Below are positions 8,209 through 11,167 of a stretch of DNA of 11,167 nucleotides, piece after piece. The stretch covers positions 1-11,167 of the forward strand of contig QIIH01000421.1 of NCBI GenBank assembly GCA_003229235.1, written 5' to 3'. A model generated the notes under the pieces. It ran no database searches. It worked only from the letters and a program-made list of their open reading frames with translations, and was not told where the DNA came from. The translations under genes and the position numbers were made by a program. The first letter of the stretch is position 1. Each line of letters opens with the position of its first letter. This DNA comes from Flavobacteriales bacterium. GTDB taxonomy: Bacteria; Bacteroidota; Bacteroidia; Flavobacteriales; Flavobacteriaceae.

Positions 8209-9482
8209 AAGTCGTACTTATCACCCCAAAGGGATTTTAAATATTCTTTAAGAGCATTTTCTCGTTTGTTTTTACCAGGAGTATAAAAAGTAGTGTTGCT
8301 CAATTCTTTAGGCAAAAATTCGTGCCGAGTAAAATTCCCGTCATAATTATGGGCGTATTTATAATCTTCGCCATAACCGAGCTCCTTCATTAATTTGGTC
8401 GGGGCATTTCTGATAGAAAGCGGTACCGATAAATCTCCAGTTTGTTTTACAGTTTGTTGTGCAATGTTTATGGCTTGATAAGAAGCATTACTTTTTGCTG
8501 AGGTCGCTAAATATATAGCACATTGTGATAAAATAATACGGGATTCTGGATACCCAATTACATTTACGGCTTGAAAGGTATTATTTGCGAGAACCAATGC
8601 AGTTGGGTTTGCAATACCAATATCTTCTGAAGCCAAAATAAGCAATCGCCTTGCAATAAAAGAAACGTCTTCGCCTCCTTCGATCATTCTAGCTAACCAA
8701 TATACTGCTGCATTTGGATCGCTTCCGCGGATAGATTTTATAAAAGCCGAAATGATATCATAATGTTGCTCACCAGTTTTATCGTAAAGCACAGTATTTT
8801 GCTGCACCTTGCTCATCACCATCTCGTTTGTGATAGTAACGGTCTTACCAGATTCGCTTGCAACTATCAATTCGAGTATGTTTAAAAGCTTTCTGGCATC
8901 CCCTCCAGAAATGCGTAACATAGCCTCAGTTTCTGAGAGTTTTATCTTTTTTTGGCGCAATTGCGCATCTGTAATAATAGCACGCTCTAAAAGCGCCTCT
9001 AAATCAATTCTGGAGAATGCATTGAGCACGTACACTTGACAACGTGACAAAAGCGCAGGAATCACTTCAAAACTCGGATTTTCTGTTGTTGCACCAATCA
9101 ACGTAACCCAACCTTTCTCTACTGCTTCCAATAATGAATCTTGCTGTGATTTGCTGAAACGGTGAATTTCATCAATAAATAGGATCGGGTTTTTAGTAGT
9201 AAAGAGACCATCGTCTTTTTTTGCTCGTTCGATAACCTCGCGTATATCTTTTACCCCACTATTAATTGCACTCAACTTATAAAAGGGTCGCTCACTCGTA
9301 TGTGCTATAATATTCGCTAAGGTTGTTTTGCCCGTTCCCGGTGGGCCCCATAATAGCAGGGAGGGAATCAAGCCTTGTTTTAAGTGTTGGGTTAGCGAAC
9401 CTTTAGGTCCCACTAAATGCTGCTGACTAATATAGTCTTCTAGCGCTTTGGGTCTAATTCGTTCGGCGAGTGGGATATTCAT
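8205..9482 (-). CDS. rarA: Replication-associated recombination protein A (AAA+ ATPase RarA/MgsA)
   Basis: A 425-residue cytoplasmic AAA+ ATPase of the RarA/MgsA (eukaryotic WRNIP1) family, which acts at stalled replication forks. It begins '[20 protein letters not shown]'. Walker A is 'GPPGTGKT' (46-53), Walker B 'LFIDEIH' (101-107), sensor 1 '[12 protein letters not shown]' (129-140), with the arginine finger in 'LLSRC' (R147) and sensor 2 in 'GGDARKLLN'. The C-terminal clamp-loader-like tetramerisation region carries '[14 protein letters not shown]' and '[16 protein letters not shown]'. Length and all ATPase motifs are normal, so it should be functional. It is transcribed alone, convergent with the VCBS gene, and their stop codons overlap by 4 nt. 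The promoter should lie in 9483-9576, but no clear consensus is visible there. Confidence 0.96.
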   Translation of the reverse strand: MNIPLAERIRPKALEDYISQQHLVGPKGSLTQHLKQGLIPSLLLWGPPGTGKTTLANIIAHTSERPFYKLSAINSGVKDIREVIERAKKDDGLFTTKNPILFIDEIHRFSKSQQDSLLEAVEKGWVTLIGATTENPSFEVIPALLSRCQVYVLNAFSRIDLEALLERAIITDAQLRQKKIKLSETEAMLRISGGDARKLLNILELIVASESGKTVTITNEMVMSKVQQNTVLYDKTGEQHYDIISAFIKSIRGSDPNAAVYWLARMIEGGEDVSFIARRLLILASEDIGIANPTALVLANNTFQAVNVIGYPESRIILSQCAIYLATSAKSNASYQAINIAQQTVKQTGDLSVPLSIRNAPTKLMKELGYGEDYKYAHNYDGNFTRHEFLPKELSNTTFYTPGKNKRENALKEYLKSLWGDKYDF

Positions 9483-9576
9483 GGCCTTAAAAGTACTATT
9501 TTAAAGACAATTTAACTGCTAAAAGTTATGACTGTATTATAGAAATACCGGTTTGAATATGATATTGTTGAAAAAC

Positions 9577-9606
9577 AAAAAAGCTGCCTCGAAAGGCAGC
9601 TTTTTT
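9577..9606 (-). terminator. Rho-independent terminator of the SusD-lipoprotein operon
   Basis: A perfect 7-bp GC-rich stem (9583-9589 GCTGCCT with 9594-9600 AGGCAGC) closes a 4-base CGAA loop and is extended by six A-T pairs (9577-9582 with 9601-9606). Read on the minus strand it ends in a T tract, and it sits about 34 nt after the ancestral stop (9640) of the lipoprotein gene, so it should end leftward transcripts from the right-hand operon before rarA. It is nearly symmetrical and could also work in the plus direction, although no plus-strand gene needs it. Confidence 0.9.
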
Positions 9607-9700
9607 TGCAATATTAAATTAAGTAAATAAGTGAGAAACTTATTGTTTAGTAAGCGTTGCTACGATGTCTTTAGGACCTTCGCCACAATCACTTCCTTCG

Positions 9701-10228
9701 TTATCTGTAAAACGTAAAACGTATCACAAAAACTGAATCATCTCCAGTAGTATACGTTCCGAGATCACCGTTAGGTGATGGCCCAACAGATAGCCCAGAA
9801 GAACATTGTAATCCGGTACCTTGACCCGCAGGGATCACTATTGAGTTACAAATAAAGTTCATTGCAAATGGTACAGCAGCTTGACCTACACCTGCATCTG
9901 GAATAAACACATAGTCAAAAGCTCTTTCTACAGAAGTTCCATCTTCAGGAAGATACACTTCTACAATAGAATCTTCTGCAAATACGTTAAAGCCTAATAC
10001 ACCAGGAGTATTATTTACTACTTGGTAAGGGCCTACGAATTCTTCGGCTCCAACAGGACAAACCACAGGGGTTATATACTGGAAAGGAGAAGCAAAGAAA
10101 CCACCAGTAATAATACCACCAGCGTTATCTACAGAGAATACACGACCGTCAGTCAAATTAAGTGACAAGTGACATTCTAGTAGTGAAGGTGTCACCACCA
10201 AAAATGGCTTCTTCTTCTGATGATCCAA
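9701..10228 (-). CDS. Middle fragment of the broken lipoprotein in a shifted frame
   Basis: An open frame between the two duplications. Only the part from about 10167 leftward, beginning 'SLNLTDGRVFSVDNAGG', is authentic protein. The first 19 or so residues from its ATG at 10228 are read out of frame from the N-terminal region of the same gene, and the last few ('FYR') are out of frame after the second duplication. It has no signal peptide and no plausible initiation site of its own, so it is unlikely to be an independent gene. It keeps 'FFASPFQYITPVVCPVG' and 'GDDSVFVIRF', which mark it as the second half of the 331-residue lipoprotein. Confidence 0.6.
   Translation of the reverse strand: MDHQKKKPFLVVTPSLLECHLSLNLTDGRVFSVDNAGGIITGGFFASPFQYITPVVCPVGAEEFVGPYQVVNNTPGVLGFNVFAEDSIVEVYLPEDGTSVERAFDYVFIPDAGVGQAAVPFAMNFICNSIVIPAGQGTGLQCSSGLSVGPSPNGDLGTYTTGDDSVFVIRFTFYR
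9707..9723. repeat. 7-bp tandem duplication (frameshift 2)
   Basis: Two perfect copies of GTAAAAC followed by GTA on the plus strand, a 17-nt run of exact period 7. On the coding (minus) strand the unit is equivalent to CGTTTTA. It turns 'VIRFTDNEGSD' into 'VIRFTFYR' and stop, removing the last 20 or so residues of the lipoprotein. Confidence 0.9.
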
Positions 10229-10649
10229 CGTCTCCTAATCCAACAGCAGCAAGCATTTCGTTTACAGTAATGACGTACGTGGTTCTAGGTAATCCGAAAG
10301 GACCAGGCGAGAATTCACTTGCTGGAATATTACGAATAAACACTTCGTCAGTATTGGCAGCAGAAGAATCACCTTCGTCTGGAGAACCATCGACAAATGT
10401 CAAATAAACATCGACACTTTCTAATAAACCTCCTTCTTGAGCATCCTGCTCTTCTATAATTACTTCAAACGATGCAGTTGAGTCAAATAGTGGAATTTCA
10501 TTAGAAACAATCATAATTGTTCTTAAAACGGCACCATTAGTAACACCATCGACCACTTGGTCGATAACGTTATTAGCATCCTTCTCACAAGAGGTTGCAC
10601 TAAATACCAGTACAGCACCTAAAGCAACTATTTTAAATATATTTTTCAT
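10158..10649 (-). CDS. N-terminal fragment of the broken lipoprotein (163 aa, still translatable)
   Basis: This is what would be made from the frameshifted gene as it stands: signal peptide, lipidated C21, and an acidic beta-rich part up to about residue 161, followed by two out-of-frame residues (V, T) and a stop. The frame extends to a TTG at 10658, but ATG 10649 is preceded by an A-rich 'TTGAATAAA', usual for Flavobacteriia, and leaves an ordinary signal peptide ('MKNIFKIVALGAVLVFSATSC'-like), so I prefer it. If exported, the fragment would be a lipid-anchored half protein lacking the cysteine-containing second half. Confidence 0.7.
   Translation of the reverse strand: MKNIFKIVALGAVLVFSATSCEKDANNVIDQVVDGVTNGAVLRTIMIVSNEIPLFDSTASFEVIIEEQDAQEGGLLESVDVYLTFVDGSPDEGDSSAANTDEVFIRNIPASEFSPGPFGLPRTTYVITVNEMLAAVGLGDVGSSEEEAIFGGDTFTTRMSLVT
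10160..10174. repeat. 7-bp tandem duplication (frameshift 1)
   Basis: Two perfect copies of AAGTGAC plus one base on the plus strand, a 15-nt run of exact period 7. On the coding strand the unit is equivalent to TGTCACT. It changes 'RMSLNLTDGR' to 'RMSLVT' and stop, halving the lipoprotein. Confidence 0.9.
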
Positions 10650-10670
10650 TTTATTCAATTTTTTTTAAAA

Positions 10671-11167
10671 TTAGTTTGCAGGTGGGAAAGCTGGCCCACT
10701 AGGTTTAGTGTCCCAGAAAACTTGATCTGCGTTGTCTAGTCTTTGTTGAACGTTTGGATTCGCATTCACTTCAACAGAAGGATACAAGAACGTTCTTGGG
10801 AATACACCAGGATTAGGGTCTAGGTTAGGATCAACTGTTGTTGGGTAACCTGTTCTTCTATAGAAGTTATAAGCATCAGAACCTCCACCATACATAGTAA
10901 CGAAGTAGTTTTCGGACAAAGCATTCCATGAGTCAGTATCTGTTCCAGTGATTCTAGCAGCCTGAGCATCGATAAATGCAGTTACAGTTGCAGCATCAGG
11001 AGCAAAAGATAAATCACCAGTTGGATCGATAGATCCGAAAGACATAACTTTTGCAATCGACTTAGTCATACCATCAGTTGCTAAACCAGCAGCTACACCT
11101 GCAGCACCGGCTTTTAAAGCAACCTCTGCTCTCCAGAAGTCTACATAAGAAGCAAGGATGATTGGTT
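10671..11167 (-). CDS. SusD/RagB-like nutrient-binding outer-membrane lipoprotein, C-terminal part
   Basis: The C-terminal 164 residues of a SusD-like protein; the gene enters from the right edge and its start is outside the window. The visible frame begins 'PIILASYVDFWRAEVALKAG', the TPR-helix 'RAE' segment common to SusD proteins. It continues with 'NYFVTMYGGGSDAYNFYRRTGYP', 'FPRTFLYPSVEVNANPN' and 'DNADQVFWDTKPSGP'. The 'RRTGYP', 'YPSVEVNANPN' and 'VFWD' motifs point to the SusD-like_2 (SusD and RagB) subfamily. Such proteins form the lid over a SusC TonB-dependent transporter and bind oligosaccharide or peptide ligands at the cell surface. A susC gene is expected further right, upstream of this gene. 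The lipoprotein pseudogene follows after 21 nt in the same operon. A shorter reading from ATG 11069 would be artificial because the frame continues open to the edge. Confidence 0.9.
   Translation of the reverse strand, partial: PIILASYVDFWRAEVALKAGAAGVAAGLATDGMTKSIAKVMSFGSIDPTGDLSFAPDAATVTAFIDAQAARITGTDTDSWNALSENYFVTMYGGGSDAYNFYRRTGYPTTVDPNLDPNPGVFPRTFLYPSVEVNANPNVQQRLDNADQVFWDTKPSGPAFPPAN

Larger units (their letters stand above)
9640..10649 (-). pseudogene. SusD-adjacent lipoprotein gene broken by two 7-bp tandem duplications
   Basis: The ancestral gene runs from ATG 10649 to TAA at 9640-9642. The raw span is 1010 nt; subtracting one 7-nt copy at each duplication leaves 996 nt, exactly 332 codons (331 residues). 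The N terminus is a lipoprotein signal ending 'SATSC' (C21) followed by 'EKDANN'. At the first duplication (10160-10174) the frame reads 'RMSLVT' then stop, and removing a unit restores 'RMSLNLTDGRVFSVDN'. At the second (9707-9723) it reads 'VIRFTFYR' then stop, and removing a unit restores 'VIRFTDNEGSDCGEG' through to 'LTKQ'. The restored protein has four cysteines in its second half and no catalytic motif I recognise. It follows the SusD-like gene by 21 nt and precedes a terminator, the usual place for an accessory surface lipoprotein of a SusCD system. Function unknown; it may help bind the ligand. Confidence 0.88.

Noticed and set aside
9483..9576. Possible rarA promoter elements (TAACTTTT and TACTTTTA on the minus strand)
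   Set aside because: Both are near the -7 consensus, but neither has a TTG box at 17-23 nt, so they are not distinguishable from AT-rich chance matches.
9701..10180. Programmed ribosomal frameshifting to join the fragments
   Set aside because: There is no slippery heptamer or downstream structure at the joints, and the exact tandem 7-bp copies explain the breaks more simply.
9701..10228. Independent small gene in the middle frame
   Set aside because: Its N terminus is an out-of-frame reading of the upstream lipoprotein sequence, and one-unit removal at each duplication joins it perfectly to both neighbours.

Overview
The window looks like chromosomal DNA of a marine-type Flavobacteriaceae (Bacteroidota). 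It is AT-rich and its start codons are preceded by A/T-rich rather than Shine-Dalgarno sequence. Lipoprotein signals have acidic or K-(D/E) residues just after the lipid cysteine. The families present (DUF5723-like barrel, long VCBS/ASPIC lipoprotein, SusD-like lipoprotein) are typical of this group. I cannot assign a genus.

Left block, plus strand, about 44-8208: six genes with almost no spacing. A polysaccharide-deacetylase-like protein overlaps by 11 nt a YjjG-type HAD nucleotidase. After 56 nt comes a four-gene envelope cluster: a small lipoprotein, a DUF5723-like outer-membrane barrel, a secreted protein with an acidic/Thr-Val linker, and a 1113-residue VCBS/ASPIC lipoprotein. The junctions in the cluster are 3 nt, a 4-nt ATGA overlap and 3 nt, which suggests co-transcription and possibly translational coupling.

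Middle, minus strand, 8205-9482: rarA (mgsA), the AAA+ replication-associated recombination ATPase. Its stop codon overlaps the VCBS gene's stop, so the two genes converge with no room for a terminator between them.

Right block, minus strand, about 9577-11167: the end of a SusC/SusD-type nutrient-uptake operon. The C-terminal 164 residues of a SusD-like lipoprotein are followed by a lipoprotein gene and then a strong hairpin terminator. The lipoprotein gene is broken by two separate perfect 7-bp tandem duplications, at 10160-10174 and 9707-9723. Removing one copy of each unit on paper gives a single 331-codon frame with a sensible junction at both sites. This double +7 lesion in one accessory lipoprotein gene is the most striking observation in the window. 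No gene-free stretch exceeds 300 bases.
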